From Mercurialis annua (lineage: Eukaryota > Streptophyta > Magnoliopsida > Malpighiales > Euphorbiaceae), in the NCBI RefSeq assembly GCF_937616625.2, contig NC_065576.1, positions 6,884,501 to 6,948,500 on the forward strand: a stretch of DNA of 64,000 bases, read 5' to 3'. The translations under genes and the position numbers were made by a program. This document shows positions 1 to 13,100 of the stretch, in pieces; within the stretch, counting starts at the first letter, position 1, and every line of letters starts with the position of its first letter. A model generated the notes under the pieces. The model made no database searches. It saw only the letters and a program-made list of their open reading frames with translations, and was not told where the DNA came from.

Positions 1-477
1 AATTGTATAAAAGGCCAATGCTAGTCTCCTGAGACTGCACTATCTAAAAAAATTAAAAGCTAAGAGACAGCATTAGGCATTTGAGTCATTAAGAGCCTGG
101 AAGAACAAAATGAACATTAGCAAAGTTATTCCAAGAACATTAGCCAATAACAAAAATGAACAAAAACACGGCAATACTTTAGAATGAGAATATGCAAGTT
201 TTTCCACATACACAACCTTCTAGGCCACTAACCTCATCACCCCTTCTTCTTAGACTTTAGTCGAGTCAGCAACAACAAAAATAACCATTTTCTATCCCGG
301 AAATTCCTTAAAAACAAAATTTATGCATTTACTTCAGTCGATATAAGATAGTAGTAGAATTTTACTTTATGAAATACATCATGATTTTGTATTCTATTTA
401 AGAAACAGTGTAGGATTTGTAAGTATAGAGAATTTTCAATTACTAAAACATATTACCTATATGCTTTCCAATTTCAG
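1..477 (+). other. Probable SYMRK intron at left edge
   Basis: No exon is recognisable here. The stretch ends in a pyrimidine-rich acceptor (AG at 476-477) directly before the first visible SYMRK exon, so it is most simply the intron preceding it. About 200 N-terminal codons of SYMRK must lie left of the window. Confidence 0.7.
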
Positions 478-3400
478 GTACCCAGTTGACAAACTCGATA
501 GAATTTGGAAAAGTCCTGATCCCAGACTAGTTTCCGTATCACCGGATGCAGTGCCAGTCCAAGCCAACACTACTATTGACAATGCTAGCACAACAGTGCC
601 TGTTGAAGTTCTCCAAAGTGCTCTAACACATACAGACAGATTAGAGTTTCTACACAAAAATATTGATGCAGAAGAGCACAATTATACATTGTTCCTCTAC
701 TTTTTAGAGCTCGATTCTAATGCAACTGGACAAAGGGTGTTTAGCATCTTTATCAACAATGAAATGAAGCATGAGAATTTTCACATATCAGTTGATGGGT
801 CAAATTATAATGAAGTTGTGCTGACTGTCACAGCAACCGCGTCTCTAAATTTGACTCTAGTAAAGGTCACAAATGAGTCTCACTTTGGACCCCTATTAAA
901 CGCATATGAGATCCTACAGGTGAAGCCATGGGTTCAAGGAACCAACCAGCAAGATCGTAAGTTCAACAAATGCAACCTATTACATCACAAGTTTTACTTC
1001 ATTCACACTTGACTAGTACTTCAGGTAGTCTGTTATGCCTATTTTTATATAACTGCGTTCTCTTTTCAGAGGATGGCATAAAGCAGATAAGAGCTGAGCT
1101 GCTTCATCATAACAAAGAAAACGATGTGCTGCAGAGATGGTCAGGAGACCCGTGTCTTCCTCTTTCTTGGGAAGGTCTGACATGCGAATTAATGAATGGG
1201 TCCCAAGTAATCACCAGGCTGTATGTTCTTTCAATTTCCTTTAAAGAAAGAATCATTGTTCTAAGACACATGAGATTCTGTGCACTCACACTAACAGGCT
1301 AGCTTCTATTCCTCAATATTATGTAGCAAGATTTTCTAATATTTTATAATGATATCCAGGGACATTTCCTCGAGTAGTCTTCACGGACCATTTCCTGCTA
1401 TAACTGGGCTGAACTACCTAACAGAGCTGTATGATTTATGTTATTTACTAGCATTGTTATATAGAAAATGATGCTATTAGCTTATGCACATCACACATAC
1501 GAGCTCATAACCATCTGATGAGAGCAAATATTTTCATCAATGGTTGTAAGATCATATGCATGTGCTTTTTTTTTATCAGCTTCAGCATATTGATGCTTTT
1601 CTTGATAGCACCATAATTTCTCATCTTTTTTTTGTATGTAGAAATGGCAGCAACAACCATTTCACTGGCCGCATACCATCATTCCAATCATCATCCACCA
1701 CGTTAACATCAGTGTAATTTCCATTTCTCATGTCTTCAATTAGTCTAATAACTTTCTGTTTACATCATATCACATGCAAATTAGAGGAATCAAAGATTTT
1801 AAGCATTTAGTCTAGAGAAAACAAATATTAATCTTCTTATATTACGATATGGGTTTCATGGTTGAAAATTTTCTAGTAGTAAATTTAGTGATTTGCATTT
1901 CATTTACTCATTCCAATGTCTGATGCAAATACAATTATCAGGGATCTGAGACACAATGATCTAATTGGATCTCTTCCAATTTCATTAACCTCACTGCCAC
2001 ATTTGACAACATTGTAAGGGAAAATAGATATTTTTTTCCTTTCATATTCTGAAACAGAAAATATAAAAGATGGATATCCATCTACGATATTCATTATGTT
2101 CCTTTACTTATGTTCCTGTCTCCTAGATACTTTGGGTGCAATCCTGGTTTAAGCAACAAGGTTCCTTCCGGTTTTAACAGCTCGGGAATTGCTACAACAG
2201 AGTACGTAACTGATAGCCTATGCCTCTCCTCTAAAATGCAATTAACAATACACTATTTAAGAATGAATCAAATCATATGCTTAGTTTTAAAAATTTCAGC
2301 TACGGGGCATGTCTTACACAAAGACAAAAAAACGAAATACAGGGAATTGTCATAGGCACCATAGTAGTTGGATCCTTCCTCATAGCACTTGGACTTGCTT
2401 TTGCTTTCATCTACAGAAGAAAATTTCTCACTCTAGGAAGGTTTGATTGGAAACAACACCAGATGACAAAGAGTAAGTGATAGAATCATCCTTACAATGT
2501 GTTAGTTGAGAGTCTCAAGTATTATGATCAATGCATTCTTAGGGATATTATGTCAATATCTATTTATCTCAAGCTTACTAATCTTATTGGAGTTTTCTTG
2601 TTTTCATGTATGTTATAACAAATGTTATGCATTTGAAAAGATATCATATTTAAGACATTAATGTATACTTCCACTTCACAGAAACTAAATATCAAACAGA
2701 GAAAACTCAAAAAGAGATGTACATATAGCACAAATGCAATCTAAACATTATCTACTAAACAAAATGCGCAATGAAAATAACTCATCCGGTCTAGAATTCA
2801 TAGAAATGATTAAGAAAAAAATATATATTAAACATAATTTATAATAGCGCATGCATATATTCACATATATCGACATCTGTAGTGCATAGAATATTCGCTC
2901 AAATGTATGATATAAACTATCACTGAGGTGTTCTGCTCAATTTAATCTTCTTCCAATATATTTTTATAGAAAACTATGCATTCTTAACAAAAGCATACTA
3001 TGAAATGCAGATGCCATTTACTCTCTTCCCAGTTCAAACGATGTTGCTTTCAAGTCTATAAATATTCAAGTGTTTACTCTAGAATCTATAGAAAATGCCA
3101 CGCACAAGTCTAGAACCTTGATAGGTGAAGGAGGTTTTGGACCAGTATATCGTGGCACACTTCTTGATGGTCAAGAAGTAGCAGTTAAGGTTCGGTCATC
3201 CACTTCCACTCAAGGAACTCGGGAATTTGAGAATGAGGTAATTTACTTTCTGTCTATTACAAAAGATATTACCCAAAAATGTCAGTGAACAATTCTCCTT
3301 GACTCATTCATAACCTGCCAAGAATGATGTTATCTCATAGCAGTTCATTCTAGTTGTTTTTCTAATTACTGATACAAAGTTCCCATATCTTGACCTCTAT

Positions 3401-5749
3401 CCCGATTCCATAAGATAACATTCCTTCTTATTGTTTCTTTGTTACTCATAACTAATCATTTAAAGTTTATTTTTCCAATAGAACATAAAGATAACTAGAG
3501 CAGAGCATCTATATTTTATATTACTTCGTGACAATGACTTTCTATCTCAGAGATTGCTGACAACTGTTGTCAATGCATGTTACAGCTAAATCTTCTTTCC
3601 ACTATCCGTCACGAGAATCTGGTGCCCCTTCTTGGTTATTGTTGTGAAAAAGACCAACAAATCCTTGTTTATCCATTTATGTCTAACGGCTCTCTGCAAG
3701 ATCGCCTATATGGTACCGCTAATTTACAGCCCTCTCACTATTTTGTTTTTAAATGCATCATCTCTTTCTAACGATCATTGTGCAACAGGGGAAGCATCAA
3801 AAAGGAAAACTCTAGATTGGCCAACCAGACTTTCCATTGCCCTTGGTGCGGCTCGAGGCAAGTGACTAATATGTTTAGCTTATCACCATCCCCTCTACTT
3901 TTATTCAAAAATCATACAAGTATGTTTAAAGGATATTTTTCTTGTTCAGGTTTGACACATCTTCATACATTTGCTGGACGTTGCATTATACATAGGGATG
4001 TAAAGTCAAGTAACATACTTCTAGATCAAAGCATGAATGCCAAAGTGGCGGATTTCGGTTTCTCAAAGTATGCTCCTCAGGAGGGGGATAGTGGTGCGTC
4101 TCTGGAAGTAAGAGGCACTGCTGGATATATGGATCCAGAGTAAGTACACATTTTCAAGACTCAAGTTGCATTTTGATATTCCAAGAAATGATTACAGATG
4201 TAGGCCAGCTCGATTTGGAAGAGAGCTTAAGAGCTTGAGAAATTTGAAAAAGAAAATAGAGGATTCCAAATCGCAAAACTAAAATTCCTAATGGCATGCT
4301 CAAGAACTTATCAGTACCAGTTCCCAGTCAGAAATACATCAAGCAACTCCCGTAAAGCACCAGGAAATTTCCCTTCATGTAAATAAAGGTTTATATCATT
4401 CCTGAAACAAGTTGAAACTTGGACTGCAAGTAAAATTCATGTGTATAGGATTAAGCTCTTCATTTTTTAAGTTTCTTTTTCCAGTCCAAGTTTCAACTTG
4501 TTTTAGGAATGATATAAACCTCTCTTTATCTACATGTAGGGAAATTTCCTGGTGCTTTATGGGAGTTGCTTGATGTATTTCTGACTAGAGATTGGTGCTC
4601 CAAAACAAACCTAATATTCGCAACCCCAAATAGACGAGCAAAAATGAGAACACCAAATCCCCATGAACCCTAAATGTATGAAATACCAGACAGGCATATG
4701 ATTTACAATAAGGGCCTCATAGAAAGACCTATAGTAAATACTCAATTATGTCAACAAATAATCCTACACAATGTACTTCTGACCATAATTCTATAATTCC
4801 CAAGTTGGCAATGCGCATTTTCATGAACTTTAGGTTTGTTTCATTACTCATTTAACATGAGCGAGATATATACTGCTTTAGCATACAATTGTCTCATGTA
4901 ACCTTATTCACAAACAAATGACAGTTGGATGTCCAGTTTACAGAGGTGACTAACATCAGCAGCTAAGAAAGTCTAAGGCACTGAAGACCTCAATATCAGT
5001 GCATGCTGCTCGAAAATATAATAAATAAATAAAACCTTAAAAACTCCATAGTGCTGGATTTTATTTAAGATATATGCTGAATTTAATGTAAGATATATAT
5101 GTACCATTCAGGTATTACTCAACGCATCATCTATCAGCAAAAAGCGACGTCTTTAGCTTTGGGGTGGTTCTACTTGAAATAGTCAGTGGCCGGGAACCTC
5201 TTAACATCAAGAGACCAAGAAACGAGTGGAGCTTGGTTGAATGGGTATGTATGGCCGAAGTCAAGCTTACTCTTAAATAAATGATGTTTGTAATATTTCT
5301 ATTATAGATATTATCTTTAAGCTTAGGATACTTATTTTATCACATATTACCTCTTTTATGAAGCCTATGATTGCTGCCTGATGCAGGCAAAACTTTACAT
5401 AAGGGAATCAAAGATTGATGAAATTGTGGATCCTAGCATAAAAGGAGGGTATCATGCAGAGGCAATGTGGAGAGTGGTTGAGGCTGCCTTGGCGTGCATT
5501 GAGCCTTTCTCTGCATATCGACCGTCCATGGTTGACATTGTCAGAGAGTTGGAGGATGCTTTGATAATAGAAAACAATGCATCTGAATACATGAAGTCCA
5601 TTGACAGCATAGGTGGGTACAGCTTGGGAGGGTCCAATCGCTTCTCCATAATCACAGACAAAAAGAATGTTTTACTACCGCCCACACCAACCCCAACGGA
5701 ACCATCACCAATTAATACACAAGCGCTGGCTCCTCTAGAGCCAAGGTAG
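478..5749 (+). CDS. SYMRK: Symbiosis receptor-like kinase SYMRK (NORK/DMI2), 5' partial
   Basis: Plasma-membrane LRR receptor kinase of the common symbiosis pathway for mycorrhiza and nodulation. Thirteen exons are visible: 478-956, 1070-1220, 1360-1428, 1642-1713, 1942-2013, 2127-2201, 2300-2472, 3011-3237, 3586-3712, 3789-3857, 3950-4139, 5112-5244, 5387-5749; about 732 codons. Order of domains: end of the malectin-like ectodomain (starts [11 protein letters not shown]), GDPC motif (WSGDPC) in exon 2, LRRs in 69-72 nt exons, a transmembrane helix in the 2300-2472 exon, then the kinase with GEGGFG loop, catalytic HRDVKSSN (3991 onward), DFG (4051-4059) and GTAGYMDPE. The C-terminus ends LEPR before TAG. 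The family is about 920-940 residues, so roughly 200 residues are off the left edge. No frameshift or stop is seen, and the kinase motifs are intact. The intron at 3858-3949 is GC-AG. Confidence 0.95.
3858..3949 (+). other. GC-AG intron in SYMRK kinase region
   Basis: The donor reads GAG/GCAAGT at 3858 and the acceptor is TTGTTCAG. Only this junction keeps the conserved reading GAARGLTHLH across exons. A shift to a GT donor is not available nearby. GC donors with an otherwise perfect consensus are a known minor class of U2 introns. Confidence 0.85.
4326..4586. repeat. Long inverted repeat inside SYMRK intron
   Basis: Arms of about 100 nt (4326-4425 and 4483-4586) are reverse complements with few mismatches, separated by about 57 nt. 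They lie in the 972-bp intron 4140-5111. The transcript would fold into a long stem-loop. No terminal signature or target duplication of a known transposon was found at the ends. Confidence 0.8.
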
Positions 5750-8445
5750 AAGATGAGTTCATAAGGTGTTACCCATCTATCAGTATAGTTGAATCACATG
5801 CCAGATTTAAACGAGCAAAAGTCCTGAATACTCTATTTCGTACACTTGGCATTTTTTTCCTGACTATTCAAGTTAGGGAATCTGCTTTTTGTGACAAGAC
5901 ATGAACATATGTACATGCTTTGGTTAAACTTCCATTACAACAATAGAGACTAGAGAAAAATGCTGAGGCAGTGGAATAAGTTTCAGGCCGGACAGTGAAA
6001 AATATTATTTGTAGCTTAAGCATCTTAGTTGATAATTAGGATGACCTGCTAATTCGAGTTACTGGGTATATCAAGATTTCTATTATCACAAACCACCAAT
6101 CAAATCTTCAGCAACAATTTGTACAAGGCAAAACCCAGATAACTTTTACTTAATTAATAGTCTTACTTTTGATTCTTCAGTTTAGGATCATTTACTTGAA
6201 GAAAAAAATGATGTGCTAGAAAAACCTAGATTAGATAAAGACATCTTTTACATGACATCGCAGTTTCTTCTCAGTTTTATTCACTACCACACCTTTTAAC
6301 ATATAGTGGCTTTTGTTATAGTCTCTCAACTTATAGTAAATTGCGGATAGAAAAAATTTATGTAACAAAATCAGCTATAAAAACTGTCATGACACAAAAG
6401 CCACATTTGTTTTCACTTTTTTCACTTCTTCTCAAATTAGTTACGCAAAATAATTTTAGAATGAAAGTATTTCTCTGCAACTATACTCAGAAAAAGAAAT
6501 TAGGACGGCTGAGAACATGGTTTTTAAATTGCTAAATAGTTTTCTATTCTTACCCTTCTGGAACCTGGAGTTGCCAACAAAAACTGACAATGGAAAAAAA
6601 GTTTTCCAGAAGTGGACAGACCCTTAGTAATTCCTTTTCTTGGGAGGTTACAATTTAAAGGTATCTAGCAGGTAGCAACCAATTTCCACAAATGATCCAT
6701 ACACATGAGACCTCCAATATCAGTGCATTATTGAACACCATAACCCCTTCTGATGAAGTCTAAACCAAGTAAACCTTTTTCTTTTAGTTTAAATGTATTT
6801 AAACTGAACCCTAAATAGTTGTGGTTTACTCTTCTGTGAGTGTTTGCATTGGCAATGATGACTTTGGTCTTCTCATAATTGAGCAAAAAGAGCCCAAGTT
6901 CAACTACTAAGAAAAATGCAATTTTAACACAATGATATCCCGAATAGCTTTGATAACTGGAGGATCTAGGAGAGTATCAAGAGTTCCCATGGTTGTTAGA
7001 GAGCTAAGGGAATGAAATTACTAGAAGAGCAATGATCAAACACATCTTTTTTTTGCTTCAGTTCACACAATGTTTATAGCGCCTCCCTTCTGATCAATTC
7101 TGAGTCCTGACTACTTATATAAATTTATCTGTTTTTATTGTTGCATACAAAATGTGCATATTAGGCTTGCCAAAACCATAGTAGACAGCCATCGCTTAAT
7201 TTTACCCTCCAGATACACACTTCATAATGAAATTACTACCCATATCTTAAGCATTCCCTCTTTTATTAATTTGTCACAAGTTTTTTACAGCACCCTCACC
7301 TTGGCTACATTTTTTTAAGGACATAGTATTTCATTGCCCATCAGTCACTAATACTACCATATTTAACCTAGCCAAATTCTACCTAAGCACAGAAAGCTTT
7401 TAACATTAAAAAAAACTTACCCTTTAAGGTATGTGAGAGATGCGGACCAACAGACGAATTTAACTAAAGAGGACTAAAGTTAGAAAAAAAAATTAAGGTT
7501 ACAATTCATATGATGACCTATAGTTTTATCTGGTTCAAGTATGAATGTCCGAATATCACTTCTCCCTAGATAATCAAACTACTATTTTCCAGTGATAGTA
7601 ACATTTTTTGCATCACTTCCTCACATGCCATGCATGAAAACAGCCAGCAGTCGAAGCTTAATGCCTGACCAATTATTACAGAAGATATTGCAACTTTTGC
7701 ACCACAAAGGCCAAATGCATTGTTTTAATCCCAAACTTCTAAGCACTGACAATTTAAAGTAGAATTTCCACCAATAAAGAACTATCCCAAGTTCCCAACA
7801 GCATGCCTTGCATGCTCTATTGAAAATAAGGTGGTTTATTATACAATATTCTAGCCAAGCATGCCATGCTCCATTTCGCAGAAGACTAATTCGACAAATT
7901 GGCCTCTTTGTGCCATCCGGAAGAGTACTCAAGTTGCAAGAATTGGAGGAAGATCATCAATGCTGAATATTGAATCTGAATTTAAAGGGTTTTTGTATAA
8001 TTCTATTCTATTAAAAAGAAATCTGAAGGGGTCTAGAGTGAATGTGGTTGCTTAACATTTCAATTCAATTATAAATATCTCAACAAGCATGATATCAATT
8101 CTTTGTTGTTAAGTTATATTACTCAAAAATGATTAAATCGTGAACCCAGTTAATATAGATTTAAGGCATGAAAATTAGTCACAAAAAAAGCATTAATAAT
8201 TAAGTCTTGCATTTTATTATTTTTACTCTTTATTTGCGACGCTCAACCTAGCAAAAAAATGCTGATACACAAAAAAAAAAAAAACAGAAGAGACACAAAA
8301 GAAGTAGTAAAAGAGTAATACATGGTTGGCAAAAAAAAAGAGTAATACATGGGATAAAGTATGGTTGAATTAAGTATAACAATTCAATCACAAGCTTACA
8401 ATATATCAAACTCAGTAGAAATAGAATGCAATAAATGAGAAGAAA
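5750..8445. other. Intergenic, SYMRK to BRK1
   Basis: SYMRK and BRK1 are convergent here, so both 3' UTRs fall in this stretch. The rest is AT-rich with short open frames that look random. A run of A near 8270 and a short tandem duplication containing AGAGTAATACATGG (about 8310-8352) are the only repeats noted. I see no further gene. Confidence 0.6.
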
Positions 8446-8803
8446 TCAGGCAGTGAAAAGATTAGGGTTAGCAGTAGCAGTACCAACTTGAACTTCAAGC
8501 AGCTCTAAACGTCGCTCCAGCGTGTCCAGCTTCTCGTTTAGCGACGCCAGTTTACTCTTCGTCGTTGATTCTACATTAACAGCAAGGACAAATCCGTATG
8601 AATTGAAAATTTCAAGTACAAAAATTAATCAATTGAAGTAGAAATGGAATTGAAAATTAGAGGAAGGTACCGAATTGGAGAAGGAAATCGAAAAGGCGAC
8701 GGACGTTGAGAGAAATGTGAGAAATGAATTCGCGATTTTCCCAATCGGCTTGAACTGCAATTCCTACGTTCACTGCGTTCGTTATGCCTCCTGCTCTCGC
8801 CAT
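8446..8803 (-). CDS. BRK1: BRICK1, SCAR/WAVE complex subunit
   Basis: Small HSPC300-type subunit of the SCAR/WAVE complex, which activates ARP2/3 actin nucleation in cell-shape control. Two exons, 8671-8803 and 8446-8570, are joined across a 100-bp GT-AG intron and encode 85 residues, the usual plant length. The product starts MARAGGITNAVNVG, continues through ADWENREFISHISLNVRRL, and has the heptad-rich helix LNEKLDTLERRLELLEVQVG before the C-terminus. The start is the first Met and matches the invariant N-terminus of the family. No disruption is seen. Confidence 0.96.
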
Positions 8804-10153
8804 TTTTGTTCTTCTTCTGCTTACTTTTCAGTTGGTGTTGGTGGGAACTTAAATTGACTTCTACAAATATTTTTCTTATTTCTTCCTTTTCGTTGAAGGT
8901 AAGCCATTTTTTGTCATAATTTTTCCTACATATTACATTCATTAATAGAATTTAAATTACAATTTAAGGAAAAAAAATATGTATTAATTTTTTTAAACTT
9001 TATGATATTGTCAATAACAATTGAGTTACTAAAGCATTCTCCTTATTTAAATAAGGTCGTGTGTTCAAACTGTACTCGCATGCAACTGTTTAAAATTTAT
9101 AGTTAGAGTTTTACCTCGCGCAAAAAAATTACGCGATTCGAATGAAAATTACTTGGATGTGACAGACTTAAAACAACCGTCTTATAATTGAATTCATGAC
9201 ACCTCATAATCCAAAAAAATTATTAATTTAGTCAAAAAAATTAATTTATTAATAAATAATTTTAATGGTCTTTTGATAAATAGTCTTTATCTTTTTATAA
9301 AAAATTGATCATTTAAAGAGGGAGTTTTTTTTAACATTTGTTAGAAGATTTAATCTCACAGTCTTAATAAATTGTTACCTAGAGCACATAGTATTTGAGT
9401 TAGAGCTCGTCCATTTTAATAAAATTAATTATTAATCTTAGTATATTTAATAATTTTGACACAAATTTTTAATTTTATAATTATAAACACGGAATATCAA
9501 TTATTTATAATTTAAAATATCAACCAATTTTTCTATAAAATTTACCGATGTGGATCATTCTGAAATGATCATTGTCCTAGTATCTATATCAATATTTTTT
9601 TATTGAAAAATTGTTCGGTATTACAAATGGCAAAATTTATTAATTTATATTTTAAAGTGTCAAAATAAAAATAACATTAAAATTATAATATAAATTAAAA
9701 TTTGTATTTTATAATTTATAATTTGTTTTACAATTATCTTTTTCAATAAGAGTATTTATCTCGTGCAAAAAATAAATTGCTTCAACATCCATTCTCCTCT
9801 TTTAAACAATCAACAAATATCCAACCACCTGCATCTTTCTAACTCTTAGAGATTTATTACATATTAACGTAACACATATTATATTAATTTATTTTTTATA
9901 TAATTATAAATTATTTTTAATTATTTATTTATATGTATTTTAATTTATGGATCAAAAAGCCAAAAACTGAATATAATGATGCTGACATATCAAAAAACAA
10001 AGCCAATAAAACTAACCAAAAAAGTATGTCATTAAACTACAAAGATGTTCCTTTTACAGTGAGTCTATAAATAAAACATTTATCAGCAGATCATAGAATC
10101 AAAGCTGCAACCATTGCATACAGCAGATATAGCCTGCATATCAATCAGCCACT
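8804..10153. other. Intergenic, BRK1 upstream / oligopeptidase downstream
   Basis: Very AT-rich spacer. It should contain the BRK1 promoter next to 8804 and the oligopeptidase 3' UTR next to 10153. No gene, RNA or clear transposon end is recognisable. Confidence 0.55.
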
Positions 10154-13100
10154 TCATGCAGCTGCCAATAAACCATTATGTCGGAGCAATGGCTCCGGGG
10201 AAGGTTCGCGCCCACGGAATTGCACAAAAACCTGGACAGACGGAATATTGTAAAATGTAAAGTACATAAAATAAAAAAGGGGAAATAATCTGCAATTGAT
10301 AGGCTATTGTGTCTAATCAAATTTTAAGACATTCAAGGAAAATGTACAAAGAGGCAAATGAAAAACATGCATCATCGTAAATTTACTATAGCAGTAATAT
10401 GTAATATAAAGATAAATTTATAACTTCCATCACTCACATCAAGTGGCGCTTTTCCCCCTCCAAGTGCAAGAATAGTCTCCCTGAACTTACGTCCTGTTTC
10501 CTCGACAGCCTTTAGTAGCAATAGAATTCGATTAGTATATACTCATTTTGCTATGCAAACTAAAGAGCTATTCCATTAAAGTTATGGAAATAAAAGGTTT
10601 TGCACTAAAAAGTAAGTAAGATATGGACAGAATGTTAGGCAAGTGATAAAATGAATGAAAAATGCACTGCCAATTCGTAATGTTATCGCCTACCGATATG
10701 CATCACTGCATAACCTAAGAAGTAATAAATGCTATTCATCCAAGAAGATTTCACAGCATCATAGAAAATCATGATTGTGATTCACTTTTAAGTTGGAAAA
10801 AGTTGCAATCAAAAAGCAATGTGATCGAGTATTTCTGTTTAGATACCATAGATCCATAATGGGCATCACATGCAAGCGCAAAGACAACCAATTAATCGGA
10901 CAAAATTCACAAAAAAAATCAGAGGACAAGAACTTAAAATCATTAGCCTGAATGCTGTTAAAGTCGGTCCTGTAAAGTGTTTCCATGAGCATACCTTCTT
11001 GTTGTCCAGTCCAGCATCCTCAAATGCTGAAAAAGCATCTGCCGAAAGTACCTCTGCCCACTGCAATGGAGATACTTTTCATTCAGATGCAACAAATGGT
11101 AGCCATAAAGGAGAAAAATAAACTTACGGTAGAAATGGTGCACAAAACTTTTTTTTTATATCAGAAAATGAATAAGGAAGATCACTGACAAGGTCAGTGC
11201 TTCCCAAGCCAGTAGCAGAACGAAAGTACAAATATTTCTGAAGTACTACAAATGCTTGGAAATCAAAGACTGTATGTACCTTATAACTATAGTATCCGGC
11301 TGCATATCCACCTAATAATCATAAAAGCGGTTAAATTAGCAAGTTTAGAAGTAAAGGCTGAAAATAAGGAAAAAAAAAACTAAAAGCTGAGAGATTGATA
11401 TAATTGCACAGGAAAGGAAACCTGCAAAGATATGGCTGAAACTACAAAGGAATCTATCTTCAGGTAGCGGAGGGATCACTTGGGTCCTTTTAGAAACCCT
11501 TTGATCAACATCATAGATGGACTCTGTCCCACCGGGTGTATACTTCGAATGCAATTCCAAATCTAAACTTGAAAATCTTAACTGAAACAAAAAAATGAAC
11601 ACATAAACAATCTGAATACATGTCATGAGCTTTGGGTCTTCAGAAAGCAACAATATTGTCCAAAAAATACAAATGAATTCATTACATTACAAATTAGAAC
11701 AGTTAAAATATATGTGATTTGCAAGAATGAAAAAACATACATATCACCAAAAAGGAAAATATCTAGTAACATGGAAAAAGAAAACCTTATATAATGAGAT
11801 TAATACACGATCAGATGTAGTCAGAACAACGCCAGCTGTACTAAAATAAAATACAAATGCAAAAATAAAAGAAAAGAAAAGAAAAAAATTTCTTGATGAA
11901 TGAACCTGTCGAAGACTAAGTGAACCAGCACGGAAGGTCCTAGCAGCAAGGAGCTTCAAATACACATCTTCCGGAAGAGTCTCCCCAGTTTCATAGTGCC
12001 TTGCAATACCCATCAAAGTTTCCCTGCACGATAAAGCGCACATTTGACAGGTTCAAAAAGTGTTACTATTTATTTAAGATATGTTTGAGAATTTACAAAC
12101 ATCCAAGCTGAGCACGGTAAAATACAAGCCACAGCATGTCACTTATCATTAAAATATACAGGGTTCCAGTATTAATGAAAAGAAAAAAAATTAATGAAAG
12201 CAATGGAACATCAGATAGCTTTTGGCTATAACCTAAAGTTTTAAGCTTTGATCGAGCAAGGGGAAACCCGACAGAGTTACAACTGTCTCTACGTCCTTTT
12301 TTCTCTTTATGTTCCTTTTTGGAGTTCCCAGAGCTAAGACCATCCCAAAATTTTAACGCTCCTCTATCTTTAGTAAATAAATTGAACTAACAATTAAGGT
12401 AAGCACAAAAACTAAAGCTTGTATAAATAATACAGATGACTGTTGCATAACCCATGTCAGCCCTACAGGAATGACACGCAATACCTTGTACATCCGAAAG
12501 AAAAAATAATAATAAAAAAATACAAATGTATGATATTATAGTACTTTTAAGCACATCCATCCATGCATCCTTTGTCAGTCTATTTGTGTACAAGATTTGT
12601 TCTAAAAGCACTGTAGTGCTAAACATCTTAAAGAATATAATCACTGAAATTTGTTCTACATTACCTGTGATAACACCAATTTTCCATGAACTGTGAGGGT
12701 AATTCAACAGCATCCCACTCTATTCCCCGAATTCCAGCAACAAGACCCTCGTCCTGCTTGGTTAGCATATGCTGAAGGGCATGACCAAATTCATGGAAGA
12801 CAGTCTCAACCTGCAATAATGCCATCAATCATCATCATATCTAGGAATACAACAAAATATCAAACCACAGCACGCATTCAACACATTCAGAATACCCATA
12901 TATCATGTCTTTGTTACATGATTTAGAACTATCAATGATCTTCAGTTTGCAAAAACTAAGAATGAGACGGTCTTGTAACTTTACTCCTTGTGGTCCATAG
13001 AAGAATAGCTATATGAGTATACACATTAACTCAACAAAGTAGAGTCGTAAGGATGCTATGCACAAAAATCAAGTCAGTCTCACTCTCTTCTAACAGCCAT

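Noticed and set aside
7621..7932. 103-codon open frame on the minus strand between SYMRK and BRK1
   Set aside because: Rich in Cys, Trp and Leu with no domain or conserved pattern; no splice or promoter context supports it.
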